Numbered from the stretch's first letter, positions 38,401 through 48,203 are shown. The stretch: DNA of 64,000 bases from Sneathiella aquimaris (GCF_026409565.1 NZ_CP112881.1:3877852-3941851), one strand, 5' to 3'. Notes: generated by a model not told the origin, from the sequence alone. Program-made: numbers and translations.

Positions 38401-39125
38401 TGTCCCTGTATTTTCTGCTCTGCCTTTTTAATGGCAACCTCCGTTCCCACGTGAAGCCATTGCCCCTCGTGGACCAGGCCGTATAACCGACCTTTTTTCT
38501 CCGCCTGATCATAAAGGCGATTGAGCGAAAAGGCTTCTTCTTTCATCCCATCGAACAGATGCGGTTTTATAATTTGCACCCCGGTGAACAAAAAAGGCGC
38601 CACGACCCGTTCATCCCGGCGGGTCAACTTTCCCCCACTATCCATATGATAGTCGCCATGATCATGTCCCCCGACAGCCGATATTGTCGTTTGCATCAAC
38701 AAGGCGATATCCATCCTGTCCGGATCCCAGAAGCGAATAAGCTTTTCCAGCGACCGGTGCGCGCCATCGCGAACAATCACATCAGAATTCAAAACCGCAA
38801 AAGGCTTGCCTCCAAGCAGAGGCAGCGCCTTCAGAACACCGCCGCCGGTTTCCAAAAGCGCATCCGTTTCATCGGACAGGGTGATATTCAAATCTTTAAT
38901 AGTGCCCACATAAGCACGGATCTGATCAGCGAGATGATGACAATTCACAACAACCTTCTGAATTTGTGCCCCGCGGATCAAATCGAAACTATAATCAATG
39001 AGCCGCTGTCCCCCCACAGACACAAGCGGTTTTGGTGTCGTGTCGGTAAGCGGGCGCAACCGGGTCCCCAGCCCTGCGGCAAGTACCATCGCGCAATCCA
39101 CCTTTGCCTCGTTCATATCGGTCAT
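38397..39125 (-). CDS. murU: Nucleotidyltransferase, probable N-acetylmuramate-1-phosphate uridylyltransferase
   Basis: The 242-residue sugar-phosphate nucleotidyltransferase has the signature 'LAAGLGTRLRPLTDTTPKPLV' at the N-terminus (18-residue core) and 'FAVLNSDVIV'. With the overlapping kinase gene it matches the AmgK-MurU pair, which recycles MurNAc to UDP-MurNAc and bypasses de novo synthesis and fosfomycin. The alternative is a mannose-1-phosphate guanylyltransferase. It overlaps amgK upstream and addB downstream by ATGA. Confidence 0.83.
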   Translation of the reverse strand: MTDMNEAKVDCAMVLAAGLGTRLRPLTDTTPKPLVSVGGQRLIDYSFDLIRGAQIQKVVVNCHHLADQIRAYVGTIKDLNITLSDETDALLETGGGVLKALPLLGGKPFAVLNSDVIVRDGAHRSLEKLIRFWDPDRMDIALLMQTTISAVGGHDHGDYHMDSGGKLTRRDERVVAPFLFTGVQIIKPHLFDGMKEEAFSLNRLYDQAEKKGRLYGLVHEGQWLHVGTEVAIKKAEQKIQGQ

Positions 39126-40093
39126 TCAAGTGCCTTTCCAAGCGTCAGGGCCAACCAATGTTGCAAGGGAAGCAAATCCGGATGCGCCAGATTACGGCTT
39201 AGGTGGTTTTTCACCCGCGGTACAAATTTCTGATACCGGTCTTTACCGTCCCGTTTGGACAAACGTGTAAAAATTCCAAGGATTCTAAGTGCACGATGCG
39301 CCCCAAAAATCGCATACTGGCGATAAAAGACGTTATGGTCGACACCGCTTTGTTCAATATAGTGGGTAAGCATTTCCTGCTCTAGCCCGGCCCCGACATC
39401 CCGGCGGGCATCCTGCAACAAAGACACCAGATCATAGGCCGCCGGACCGATCATGGCATCCTGATAATCAATCAGGCCCAAGGCCTTCAGCCCTGAACGC
39501 TGGTCCAGATGCATCAAATTTTCTGCATGAAAGTCCCGAAACAGAAAGACCTCTTCCATGCTTCCTAGCTCTACCATCAATTCCTGCCAGATCTGCTGAT
39601 AGAACAGGCGTGCATTCTCAGGCACCGGCCGTCCATTTACATCCGATACAAACCAGTCCAGAAACAGGGCGTTTTGATTAAGAACATAACTGGGCGAAAA
39701 GTAAGGCAGATTTTCAGGGAGTTTCTGCGTGCGCAAGTCCAGCAGAAGATCAACAGCCAGCCGATACAGATCGGTTGCCGAAGCGCCCTGTTCAATGCAT
39801 TGTGTAAAAAGCCGGTCCCCGAAATCCTCCAGCAACAAAAGACCTTCGTCATTCTGGTGTGTCAGGATTTCCGGGGCACTATACCCCATTTTATGCAACA
39901 AACCGGTCACCTGAACAAAACGGTCCATCGTTTCAATTGACGGATCAACCATCAGAATCGCTGTTTTATCCTTTTGGGTCAGGCGCTCATACCGGCGGCT
40001 TGACGCATCCCCGGCCAGCGCATGCCGCCAAGCATTTTTCCAACCAGCTTCTTCAATAAAAGCAATGATACGGTCTTCCGATACGAGTGTCAT
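39122..40093 (-). CDS. amgK: Aminoglycoside phosphotransferase-fold kinase, probable MurNAc/GlcNAc anomeric kinase
   Basis: The 323-residue APH-fold kinase has 'LLLLEDFGDRLF', catalytic loop 'FLFRDFHAENLMHL' and Mg-binding 'LGLIDYQDAMIGPAAYDLVSLLQDAR' (motif 22-residue region, about 205-230). AmgK phosphorylates MurNAc at C1 for peptidoglycan recycling. Adjacency to the nucleotidyltransferase and tsaE is the usual alphaproteobacterial arrangement, which supports the call beyond the generic fold. Confidence 0.83.
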   Translation of the reverse strand: MTLVSEDRIIAFIEEAGWKNAWRHALAGDASSRRYERLTQKDKTAILMVDPSIETMDRFVQVTGLLHKMGYSAPEILTHQNDEGLLLLEDFGDRLFTQCIEQGASATDLYRLAVDLLLDLRTQKLPENLPYFSPSYVLNQNALFLDWFVSDVNGRPVPENARLFYQQIWQELMVELGSMEEVFLFRDFHAENLMHLDQRSGLKALGLIDYQDAMIGPAAYDLVSLLQDARRDVGAGLEQEMLTHYIEQSGVDHNVFYRQYAIFGAHRALRILGIFTRLSKRDGKDRYQKFVPRVKNHLSRNLAHPDLLPLQHWLALTLGKALE

Positions 40094-40563
40094 AAGGAAA
40101 GGGTTTCCAATCTTTCTATCCAGTTTTTAGAGCCCGAGAACCGAAACACACGCGTGTCCTCTGCCGCATCAGACGGGATGGTTATTTCGACTGTCAGAAC
40201 GTCATCCGGGGCCAGATCTTCGAGTTTTTCAGCCCATTCCATCACGGTGATGCCGTCTTCATAAGCTTGCTCAATGTCCAGTTCCCAAACTTCTTCCGGG
40301 TCTTCAAGGCGGTAAAAGTCGTAATGATAAACCGTGCCTGCAGGTGTGTCATAGAGCAACAACAGATTAAAAGTCGGGCTGGGCACTTCAATTTCCTGTC
40401 CGATCAACGCGCGAATCAAGGCTCGGGCAAACGCTGTTTTCCCCGCCCCCAAAGTTCCGCTTAAGGACAGAATGTCGGATGGTCGGAGCAAAGGGCTCAA
40501 TTTCGCCGCCAACTGAGCGGTTTCCTGCTCATTTTGGACAACGCATTCTAGAAAGTCTGTCAT
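40090..40563 (-). CDS. tsaE: tRNA threonylcarbamoyladenosine biosynthesis ATPase TsaE
   Basis: The 157-residue P-loop protein is needed for the t6A modification together with TsaB and TsaD. It has Walker A 'GTLGAGKT' at 36-43, 'PSPTFNLLLLY' and 'HYDFYRLEDPEE' with the typical HxDxYRL. I chose ATG 40563 rather than a TTG 27 nt upstream inside the kinase gene. Its stop overlaps the amgK start by ATGA. Confidence 0.92.
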   Translation of the reverse strand: MTDFLECVVQNEQETAQLAAKLSPLLRPSDILSLSGTLGAGKTAFARALIRALIGQEIEVPSPTFNLLLLYDTPAGTVYHYDFYRLEDPEEVWELDIEQAYEDGITVMEWAEKLEDLAPDDVLTVEITIPSDAAEDTRVFRFSGSKNWIERLETLSL

Positions 40564-40570
40564 GGTGTTT

Positions 40571-42658
40571 TCAGGCTGCGCCTGCTTCAATTCTTAAACT
40601 GTCAGGAAGGGTGCAGGTAATGGTCGTGCCTTCAAATTCAACGGATTCAAGCGATACCGTCCCGCCATGCATTTCAACAAAGCTTTTTACCAAGGATAAC
40701 CCCAGTCCGGCACCCGCATTTTCACGGGTTGTATCACCCTTGGAAAATCGTTCAAAAATACGATCCTGCATGTCCTCGGGGATACCGATACCGGTATCAA
40801 TGATCTGAAAGGATAACCCCTCTGGTGATTTGCCAGCCTTCAGGGTGATTTGTCCGCCCGGTTCGGTGAATTTGATCGAATTGCTGAACAGATTAAAAAT
40901 AACCTGCTTTATCCGGCGTTCATCCAGATTGGCCCAACCCAGTTCCGTATCGACTTCCAGTTCGATTGTGATCCGCCGTTTCCGGGCGCGATCATGCACC
41001 ATGGTCACCACATTGGCCAAAAGCGCATGTACATCCACCGGCTCCAGATCCAGCTCGATTTTACCGGCCTGAATATTGGCCATATCCAGAATATCGTTAA
41101 TCAGATGCAGCAGATGGTTGGAACTATCCAGAATACCATGGCCGTATTCGTCCTGTTTTTCGTTCAACGGGCCAAAGAACTGCTTCACCAGTATTTCTGC
41201 AAATCCAATGATCGTATTCAGCGGTGTGCGTAATTCATGGCTAACGCTTGCAACAAATTCGGTTTTCATTTTGTCGCCTGCTTCCAGCGCCTCGTTACGC
41301 TCGGTCAGGGCTCGCTGAACCTGCAAGGCATCGGTCATATCCATATAAGTAAACAGGACATTCCCATCCGGCAGTGGAACGCGGTTGAAATCGATGATCC
41401 GGCCGTCCGGCTGTTCAAGCCGGCCCGCAGAGGCATCACGGCGTGTTACATTGGCAACATACCGCTCCCGAAGGTCACCCTCGCCGGACAGGTTCCAATT
41501 GGAAAAAATCTTGTCGACCATTTTGCCGATATGAACATCTTCTTCCAGAAATTCAGGGGGCAGGTTCCAGATATCACAAAACCCGGAATTAAATAGTTTA
41601 AGGCGCGCATCGGCGCCAAAAACGGCAACACCCTCATGAAGATTATCCAGTGTCGCCCGTTGAACGGCCGTCTGGGTGTTACGCGCCCGCTCCAGCACAA
41701 CTTTATCTGTCACATCTTCGAACATGAAAAACAGTCCGCCCGATGAATGAGGCGTAATAACCGTTCTGATCATTGTCTCGTCTGGTAATTGAGACAATTC
41801 TTCCTTCGTACTGATCAGGTTGGTAAACAGCGCCCGTCGCTTTGCCCGGTAAGCTGAAAAATCGGCCTGTTCAGGCAAGCGCCGCATTTCACGCTGTTTG
41901 TCCAACACCTCCAGAAGGGTTGGTTTTTCCTGAAGGAACGCATCATCCAGTTTCCACAATTTGGCGTAAGTCTGATTGTAGAAAGTTAGATGCTGATCCG
42001 GTCCATAAATAGCGATGGCCGTTGTGATATTCTCAAGGACATTGGCCTGCCCATCCACATGGTTTTTAATTTCCGCGACAATTTCTTCTTCGCGGCTAAC
42101 ATCCTGCGCAAAACCGGCCAGTTCGTTTTCAAATTCCATCGGAATTTCATGGATGCGGAAACTTCTGAGATCGCCGCCCACCACATAGCGGCGTGTTTCG
42201 GTCTGCGCCTGCTGGGAAACCCGCGCCTTTGCGGCCATTTTGCGGGCCTGGTCAGGCTCTCGGCTAGACGCCAGTTCCGCCATATCCCCTAATGCTGTGG
42301 GCGGTCCGACAATTTTTTCATACTGTTTATTGTGCCAGACGATGCGCGATTGCTGATCCCGCCGCCAGATCGCAAAAGGTGCTGCGTTCAGCAAGTCAAT
42401 GAAATCGTCCCGTTCCGTACGGGTATCCATCAAACTGGATTTCAGGCTCAAAATTTCCCGTTGCTGATCGGTTTCTGTTTTGCGCACCGTTTCCAGTTCA
42501 TCTTCCAATAACCGCAGGCGATCCACGAGCTTGTCAGAATGACTGAGCAGGGAAAGGGCTTTGCGACGCATCACATACAGCGCCATTGCCAAAGCAAGAG
42601 CGATCAAAACGATCAACCAGATCATGATCAGTTCTGTTGACGAAAAATCAGTTCCCAT
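40571..42658 (-). CDS. PAS-domain sensor histidine kinase in the DivL position
   Basis: The 695-residue protein has one TM (about 11-29), a coiled coil (40-80), three PAS-like modules (about 85-190, 205-315, 335-445), a HisKA domain with phospho-acceptor His474 in 'SVSHELRTPLNTIIGF' and an HATPase with 'GAGLGLSLVKSFVEMHGG'. Its location directly before tsaE and after ahcY is, from memory, where DivL sits in other Alphaproteobacteria. Caulobacter DivL has Tyr instead of His; this protein keeps the His and so can probably autophosphorylate. A DivL-type cell-cycle role is inference. Confidence 0.85.
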   Translation of the reverse strand: MGTDFSSTELIMIWLIVLIALALAMALYVMRRKALSLLSHSDKLVDRLRLLEDELETVRKTETDQQREILSLKSSLMDTRTERDDFIDLLNAAPFAIWRRDQQSRIVWHNKQYEKIVGPPTALGDMAELASSREPDQARKMAAKARVSQQAQTETRRYVVGGDLRSFRIHEIPMEFENELAGFAQDVSREEEIVAEIKNHVDGQANVLENITTAIAIYGPDQHLTFYNQTYAKLWKLDDAFLQEKPTLLEVLDKQREMRRLPEQADFSAYRAKRRALFTNLISTKEELSQLPDETMIRTVITPHSSGGLFFMFEDVTDKVVLERARNTQTAVQRATLDNLHEGVAVFGADARLKLFNSGFCDIWNLPPEFLEEDVHIGKMVDKIFSNWNLSGEGDLRERYVANVTRRDASAGRLEQPDGRIIDFNRVPLPDGNVLFTYMDMTDALQVQRALTERNEALEAGDKMKTEFVASVSHELRTPLNTIIGFAEILVKQFFGPLNEKQDEYGHGILDSSNHLLHLINDILDMANIQAGKIELDLEPVDVHALLANVVTMVHDRARKRRITIELEVDTELGWANLDERRIKQVIFNLFSNSIKFTEPGGQITLKAGKSPEGLSFQIIDTGIGIPEDMQDRIFERFSKGDTTRENAGAGLGLSLVKSFVEMHGGTVSLESVEFEGTTITCTLPDSLRIEAGAA

Positions 42659-42760
42659 AGTCCCGCATTAAAAAAATGCACTCCCGCATAACAGCATATT
42701 TAAAAACGGGATCAATAGATGCCCGCCCCACACTTTAAAAAGAAAAAGCCTGAAAAGACA

Positions 42761-42793
42761 AGAAAAAGGCTGGCGAAGGATATTCGCCAGCCT
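42761..42793 (-). terminator. Intrinsic terminator of ahcY
   Basis: GGCTGGCGAA and TTCGCCAGCC arms (10 bp, 5-nt loop), followed on the minus strand by five T and a pyrimidine stretch. Confidence 0.85.
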
Positions 42794-42837
42794 CAACTGC
42801 ACTCTTCAAGTCACAGCCCGTGGGACCGTCAACCGGA

Positions 42838-44133
42838 TTAGTAGCGATAATGTTCTGGTTTAAACGGACCAACCTGCGGCACGCTGATATATTCAGCCTG
42901 CTTTTCAGTCAGTGTTGTCAGTTTAACACCAAGTTTAGCAAGATGCAGTGTCGCCACTTTTTCATCCAGATGTTTCGGCAACACGTAAACTTCATTGCCG
43001 TATTTTTCAGACCGTTCCCAAAGTTCGATCTGCGCCAACACCTGATTTGTAAAGGAAGCACTCATGACGAAGCTTGGGTGACCCGTTGCACAGCCAAGAT
43101 TGACCAGACGACCTTCAGCCAGAACAATAATGCGTTTTCCATCCGGGAATTCGACTTCATCAACCTGTGGTTTTACATTGTGCCAGGCAAGGTTACGAAG
43201 CGCTTCGATCTGAATTTCAGAATCAAAGTGGCCAATATTACTAACAATCGCCCGGTCTTTCATGGCGCGCATGTGATCGATTGTGATCACATCCACATTA
43301 CCTGTTGTTGTCACAAAGATATCCCCTAATGGGGCAGCATCTTCCATCGTGACAACTTCATAGCCTTCCATGGCCGCCTGCAACGCACAGATTGGATCAA
43401 TTTCTGTAACCAGAACACGGGCACCCTGACTGCGAAGAGAGGCTGCTGAACCTTTACCCACATCACCATATCCGGCTACAACGGCAACTTTACCCGCAAC
43501 CATAACATCCGTTGCCCGTTTGATACCGTCCACCAGGCTTTCCCGGCAACCATACAGGTTGTCAAACTTTGATTTTGTCACGCTGTCATTGACGTTGATG
43601 GCAGGCACTTTCAGCGTACCGGCTTTTGCCATTTCATACAGACGATGAACGCCCGTTGTTGTTTCTTCTGACAGACCTTTAACATCGTCCAGATATTGCG
43701 GGTATTTTTCATGCATAAGCTGAGTAAGGTCACCGCCATCATCCAGAATCAAGTTTGGACGCCAGCCATTTGGCCCTTCGATTGTCTGCTCGATACACCA
43801 CCAGAATTCTTCTTCTGACATGCCTTTCCAAGCAAAGACAGGAATATCAGCCGCCGCCATTGCAGCCGCCGCCTGATCCTGTGTAGAGAAGATATTACAA
43901 GACGACCAGCGCACTTCCGCGCCCAATGCCGTCAGTGTTTCAATCAGAACAGCCGTCTGAATGGTCATGTGAAGACAGCCCGCGATCCGTGCGCCGGCCA
44001 AAGGTTGCGACTTGCCAAATTCTTCACGCAGCGCCATCAGGCCCGGCATTTCAGTTTCAGCAATAGTTACTTCCTTGCGTCCCCAGTCGGCAAGCGACAA
44101 GTCGGCAACTTTAAAGTCTTCCGATGTAGTCAT
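42838..44133 (-). CDS. ahcY: Adenosylhomocysteinase
   Basis: The 431-residue NAD-dependent enzyme hydrolyses S-adenosylhomocysteine to homocysteine and adenosine in the methyl cycle. It has '[16 protein letters not shown]', the substrate-site '[13 protein letters not shown]', NAD motif '[14 protein letters not shown]', and the C-terminal '[25 protein letters not shown]'. Length matches the bacterial short form. The leader (44134-44230) contains two TCAGGTT copies 11 nt apart; no SAH riboswitch could be recognised. Confidence 0.96.
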   Translation of the reverse strand: MTTSEDFKVADLSLADWGRKEVTIAETEMPGLMALREEFGKSQPLAGARIAGCLHMTIQTAVLIETLTALGAEVRWSSCNIFSTQDQAAAAMAAADIPVFAWKGMSEEEFWWCIEQTIEGPNGWRPNLILDDGGDLTQLMHEKYPQYLDDVKGLSEETTTGVHRLYEMAKAGTLKVPAINVNDSVTKSKFDNLYGCRESLVDGIKRATDVMVAGKVAVVAGYGDVGKGSAASLRSQGARVLVTEIDPICALQAAMEGYEVVTMEDAAPLGDIFVTTTGNVDVITIDHMRAMKDRAIVSNIGHFDSEIQIEALRNLAWHNVKPQVDEVEFPDGKRIIVLAEGRLVNLGCATGHPSFVMSASFTNQVLAQIELWERSEKYGNEVYVLPKHLDEKVATLHLAKLGVKLTTLTEKQAEYISVPQVGPFKPEHYRY

Positions 44134-44299
44134 GTGACACTCTTTTCAAGATTTGAGTAAATGGCTAGAACCTGACCTTAACCTGAACAGGCTCCCTCTT
44201 GACCGCTTATATAACAAGACGATCAGACTTTTTCAAGGTTAATATAAAGACATCTTTATATCATAATCAGTTTAATAAACAGGCGGGAGCTCTGGCGGG

Positions 44300-44581
44300 T
44301 TATTCTTCTGTTCGGTCTTCGCCAAATTTATCGTTCACCAAATCGATCAACGCCTTCATCGCTGCATCCGCTTCCTTCCCGGAAACGGTCACATGAATGG
44401 CGGTTCCCTTGGAGGCCGCAAGCAGCATAAGACCCATAATCGACGTACCAGAGACCTCATTTTCGTCTTTTTGGACGATAATGTCTGCGTCGAAACTCTC
44501 TGCACATTTTACAAATTTTGCCGCGGCCCGGGCATGTAGTCCGCGATTATTCTTAATAATCAGGTCTTGAGAATGGACCAT
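44300..44581 (-). CDS. ptsH: Phosphocarrier protein HPr of the regulatory PTS
   Basis: The 93-residue HPr has the phosphorylation site His16 in 'NNRGLHARAAAKFV' and the Ser site region 'VSGTSIMGLMLLAAS', the target of HprK. It carries phosphate from enzyme I-Ntr (not in the window) to EIIA. It follows the EIIA gene by 21 nt and belongs to the hprK-rapZ-EIIA-ptsH cluster. No sugar permease EII is present, so the pathway is regulatory. Confidence 0.93.
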   Translation of the reverse strand: MVHSQDLIIKNNRGLHARAAAKFVKCAESFDADIIVQKDENEVSGTSIMGLMLLAASKGTAIHVTVSGKEADAAMKALIDLVNDKFGEDRTEE

Positions 44582-44602
44582 TATATTATAATCCAGTCTT
44601 GC

Positions 44603-45007
44603 CTAATTCTTGTCATTCAATAGATGGGAAGCGACATTAATATATTTGCGACCTGATTCCTGCGCTGCCGCGACCGCTTTTTGCATATCATCCTCGCCCC
44701 GCATGCTGGCAAGCTTGATCAGCATGGGCAGATTAATACCGGCGATCACTTCCACATTGGCTTTTTCCATCACTGAGATCGCGAGATTTGACGGCGTACC
44801 GCCAAACATATCGGTCAGGAGAATAACGCCCGATCCAGATTCAACATCTCCCACCGCATTGAGAATGTCCTGACGACGCTGTTCCATATCGTCATCAGGG
44901 CCTATTGAAATAGCCCGCACCTGATCCTGAGGTCCCACCACATGTTCCGTTGCGGCGACAAATTCCTGTGCCAAACGACCGTGTGTTACCAATACCATTC
45001 CAATCAT
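44603..45007 (-). CDS. PTS EIIA component, mannose family
   Basis: The 134-residue EIIA-Man fold has phospho-acceptor His9 in 'VLVTHGRLAQE' and 'LLTDMFGGTPSNLA'. In Alphaproteobacteria this stand-alone EIIA works with HPr, HprK and EI-Ntr as a regulatory phosphorelay linked to ChvGI signalling. It starts 54 nt after rapZ. Confidence 0.9.
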   Translation of the reverse strand: MIGMVLVTHGRLAQEFVAATEHVVGPQDQVRAISIGPDDDMEQRRQDILNAVGDVESGSGVILLTDMFGGTPSNLAISVMEKANVEVIAGINLPMLIKLASMRGEDDMQKAVAAAQESGRKYINVASHLLNDKN

Positions 45008-45061
45008 TCCAAGTGCCTCTCTGACAAAGAATCTCGTTACTATACTGTACTATACAGTGGT

Positions 45062-45964
45062 TTAAAGACCGGATTTCTCCATGTCCCGATGAACCAGATG
45101 GGTAAAATACCCTTTTCTCTCGATCCGGTCATGAATATTTTCGGCCACGCAGACTGAGCGGTGCCGCCCCCCCGTGCACCCGATCGCAATCGTCAGGTAG
45201 GATTTCCCCTCAGCCTGATATCGAGGCAACAGCAAATCCAGCATTTTTTCCAATTGGTCCATGAAAGGCTCAAACGCCGCATCCTGTCCGACAAAATCAG
45301 CCACCGGCTGATCTTGTCCCGTCCCCGGTCGCAATGTCAGGTCATAATAGGGGTTTTGCAAAAACCGCACATCAAAAACCAGATCTGCTTCTCGGGGCAC
45401 CCCCTTCTTAAACGAAAAAGACACGACTGTCGTCGACAATGCTGGCTGATCCTCAAGGCTGAACTGACCGATCAGGATCTGACGCAATTCGGGCAAAGAC
45501 AAAAGCGTACTATCAATCAGGATATCCGCTTTTTCCTTCAAGCGTTTCAAAAGGATTTTCTCTCGTTTGATACCGTCCGCAACCGGTCGGTCGGTGGCAA
45601 GCGGGTGGCGCCGACGGGTTTCGGTAAACCGGCGTTGCAACACCCCTTCATCACATTCCAGAAACAGCAATCGAACGCGGTTATTGCCCTGCGATCGATG
45701 CTCTTCGATCAAACTGTGTAATACTTCTGCTGAAAAACCGAATGTCCGACTATCAACACCAACCGCCACATTCTGCCCGCCCTGACGGGCAATTTCAGCA
45801 ACCAGCCCGGAGAGCAGGGAAAGCGGAATATTATCGGCAACGTCCCACCCTAAATCTTCAAACTGCTTCAGGGCTGTTGTTTTTCCCGCGCCAGACAAGC
45901 CGGTGACCAGCACAAGGCAGGGACCGGTTTCCGGATCAAGGGGCGTTTCAGGCAGATCATTCAT
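45062..45964 (-). CDS. rapZ: RNase adapter protein RapZ
   Basis: The 300-residue P-loop protein has Walker A 'GLSGAGKT' at 22-29, 'DVADNIPLSLL', 'LFLECDEGVLQRRFTETRRRHPL' (two blocks) and the C-terminal 'AIGCTGGRHRSVCVAE'. In E. coli RapZ controls glmS expression through the sRNA GlmZ; whether this holds in Alphaproteobacteria is unclear. The chosen ATG overlaps the hprK stop by 8 nt (ATGAATGA), replacing a start 54 nt upstream inside hprK. Confidence 0.92.
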   Translation of the reverse strand: MNDLPETPLDPETGPCLVLVTGLSGAGKTTALKQFEDLGWDVADNIPLSLLSGLVAEIARQGGQNVAVGVDSRTFGFSAEVLHSLIEEHRSQGNNRVRLLFLECDEGVLQRRFTETRRRHPLATDRPVADGIKREKILLKRLKEKADILIDSTLLSLPELRQILIGQFSLEDQPALSTTVVSFSFKKGVPREADLVFDVRFLQNPYYDLTLRPGTGQDQPVADFVGQDAAFEPFMDQLEKMLDLLLPRYQAEGKSYLTIAIGCTGGRHRSVCVAENIHDRIERKGYFTHLVHRDMEKSGL

Positions 45965-46418
45965 AGGGGCTATCCTCCGGCAGAACCGATATTCCCTGCC
46001 TTTGCAGGACCAAATCAACCATTAATTTTACGCGTGCAACAGCAGACGCTGCAGCGCCGTCCAACTGGAATAAAGGCACTGTACGGTTATCAAGAGAAAA
46101 GTGATAGGACCTTTGAGGAAATCGTTCCATCTGTTCCAGGCGCACCAGATCACAAACATATAATAGAGGTCGCCGGGTAACGATCGGCAGGCAAATAAGG
46201 CCCAAACCACGAACTTCCATCTGTCCCGCCGTTTGCGCGGGGGCAGTGACGATAATCTGATCCTGCACCGGATGCAGTTCGACATAATCGTCCGCAATCA
46301 GATGGGCCCCATCATCGATCAGGCGCAAGGCCAGATCTGATTTTCCCATACCGGAAGGGCCGCGCAATAAAATGGCGTGGTCGTCAATGGAAATTGCCGT
46401 GGCATGCATTCTGATCAT
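45957..46418 (-). CDS. hprK: HPr kinase/phosphorylase, short alphaproteobacterial form
   Basis: The 153-residue protein contains only the catalytic domain of HprK: 'ILLRGPSGMGKSDLALRLID' with Walker A at 20-27, 'LIADDYVELH' and 'VRGLGLI'. The N-terminal regulatory domain of Firmicutes HprK is missing, as normal for this class. It modifies HPr on the Ser site. It lies 51 nt after chvG and overlaps rapZ. Confidence 0.92.
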   Translation of the reverse strand: MIRMHATAISIDDHAILLRGPSGMGKSDLALRLIDDGAHLIADDYVELHPVQDQIIVTAPAQTAGQMEVRGLGLICLPIVTRRPLLYVCDLVRLEQMERFPQRSYHFSLDNRTVPLFQLDGAAASAVARVKLMVDLVLQRQGISVLPEDSPYE

Positions 46419-46469
46419 GCCAGCACACTGCCGTGAAGATCCGTCTCTGTCAATGTCCGGAAAGCCAGC

Positions 46470-48194
46470 TTATTTTGGTAGTCTGATGGTAAATTTCGCG
46501 CCGAGAACCGTCCCGTCGGAGCTCATCCGGTTTTTTGCTGAAATCGATCCGCCATGGGCCTCAATAATCAGCTTCGAAATGCTCAGTCCCAGTCCAGAAT
46601 GACGCCCAAAACCTTCCGATTGCGGCCGCTCTGTATAGAAACGGTTGAAAATGGCTTCCAGCTTGTTTTCCGGAATGCCCGGCCCCTGATCCTCGACATC
46701 AACCTGAACCCAGTGAATGCCGGCGCTGTCTTTTTCCTCTGTAGCGCGAACGAGAACCCGGCCCTCATCCGGAGAAAAGGACAGTGCATTATCAATCAGA
46801 TTTCTCAGTACCTGACCCAAGCGACCCGGCGCCCCTTCGATCATGATATTGCTGCCCGTGATCTCCACATCCACATGAACGTTACTTTTGACATGCCCAT
46901 TGCCATACATATCAACCACGCTATCGATCAGCTTGATGATCTCTACCGGCTCACCTTCAGTCCGCGACAATTCGGCATCCAGACGGCTGGCCGCAGAAAT
47001 ATCAGTGATCAAACGGTCCAGACGTTTCACATCACTGGAAATTACGGCTTCAAGCTGTTTTCGGGTTTCGGCATCTTTTACCCGCCCGAAAGTATCCACA
47101 GCCGTTCCAAGAGACGTCAGCGGGTTTTTGAGCTCGTGCGCGACATCCGCGGCGAAAGCTTCGACCGCGTCCATTCGATCATAGAGCGCCGCCGTCATTT
47201 CTCTAAACGAGGTTGAAAGATCACCAATTTCGTCCTGGCGGGCTGAAAAATCAGGCATATCCACGCGCCGCCCCAAACCAAGCCGGACTTTATCCGCCGC
47301 TTCGGCCATCTGGTGAACGGGTTTGGCAATCGTCCTCGCAAGATACAGGGACAGAAGCAGATTGATAACAACTGTAATTGAGATGACAATCAGGGTGGTG
47401 ACCTGCGCTGCCCGAACAGCCTCATCAATTTCGTGACCGTCCTCGATCAGCAGCAAACTCCCCAAAACATGTTTGAAACCTTGTACGGGGATCGATGCCG
47501 TCAGGAAAAGCTGGCCTTCCTTTGTCTGGCGAATAACTGTCCCGATATCCCCTTTCAGTGCCCAGCCCACCTCTTCAAAATCTTCAGACCGAAGGGAGTT
47601 GTCGCCGGGATACAAAGGATAATCCTGGCTAACCGGCATCAAATCGGCAGCAAAATCATAAAGGCTGCCAAAGAATTTTCTAACCTGACCGGTATTTTCT
47701 GGCGGTGGCAAAGGTTCAAAAACAATTTCGCGCCCCGCTGAAATCAAAAAACGGCTATCCGCGATCAACGTCCCGCTGCCATCATACAAGCGGGCCGGGG
47801 TGTTGGTTACAACAGACAGGCGGCGCAAAACGCGGCGAATACTCCGCGAATCAAGGGTCAGGCGTTGAACGGAACCACTAAGCGCCACTTCCCTCAATGC
47901 CGCTTCGCCCAGTGCGCCCGCAATCAACCTTCCGTTGGTTACCAAGGCCTGCAATCGTGCTTCAATCAGACCGGAACGGAACTGATCCAGATACAGAATG
48001 CCACCCGCCAAAAATATCACTGAGAAAAGGTTGATCGCCATAATGCGCCGGCCAAGGGACGAGAACGGTCCCCACTTCCGGGCTTCCCGGCTTTCAGTTG
48101 ATCGAATACGCTTTCCTGGATTCTGTTGGCTTTTTGTCTCTGCCGTCAGTGTGTGTGTCTGGTCAGCCGATCCGCCGGACCCGTTCCGCTTCAT
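46470..48194 (-). CDS. chvG: Sensor histidine kinase ChvG (ExoS family)
   Basis: The 574-residue membrane kinase has a 50-residue basic cytoplasmic N-terminus, TM1 at about 51-69, a 195-residue periplasmic sensor, TM2 at about 266-286, HAMP to 340, HisKA with His353 in 'DVAHELKNPLTSL' and an HATPase with 'GRHSGLGLSISKLIIEAHGG'. ChvG/ExoS with ChvI senses acid or envelope stress in Rhizobiales. It follows chvI by 9 nt. Confidence 0.92.
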   Translation of the reverse strand: MKRNGSGGSADQTHTLTAETKSQQNPGKRIRSTESREARKWGPFSSLGRRIMAINLFSVIFLAGGILYLDQFRSGLIEARLQALVTNGRLIAGALGEAALREVALSGSVQRLTLDSRSIRRVLRRLSVVTNTPARLYDGSGTLIADSRFLISAGREIVFEPLPPPENTGQVRKFFGSLYDFAADLMPVSQDYPLYPGDNSLRSEDFEEVGWALKGDIGTVIRQTKEGQLFLTASIPVQGFKHVLGSLLLIEDGHEIDEAVRAAQVTTLIVISITVVINLLLSLYLARTIAKPVHQMAEAADKVRLGLGRRVDMPDFSARQDEIGDLSTSFREMTAALYDRMDAVEAFAADVAHELKNPLTSLGTAVDTFGRVKDAETRKQLEAVISSDVKRLDRLITDISAASRLDAELSRTEGEPVEIIKLIDSVVDMYGNGHVKSNVHVDVEITGSNIMIEGAPGRLGQVLRNLIDNALSFSPDEGRVLVRATEEKDSAGIHWVQVDVEDQGPGIPENKLEAIFNRFYTERPQSEGFGRHSGLGLSISKLIIEAHGGSISAKNRMSSDGTVLGAKFTIRLPK

Positions 48195-48203
48195 ACAGTG
48201 ATC

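Noticed and set aside
44134..44299. SAH or SAM riboswitch before ahcY
   Set aside because: I could not identify the conserved core of either class; only short direct repeats are visible.
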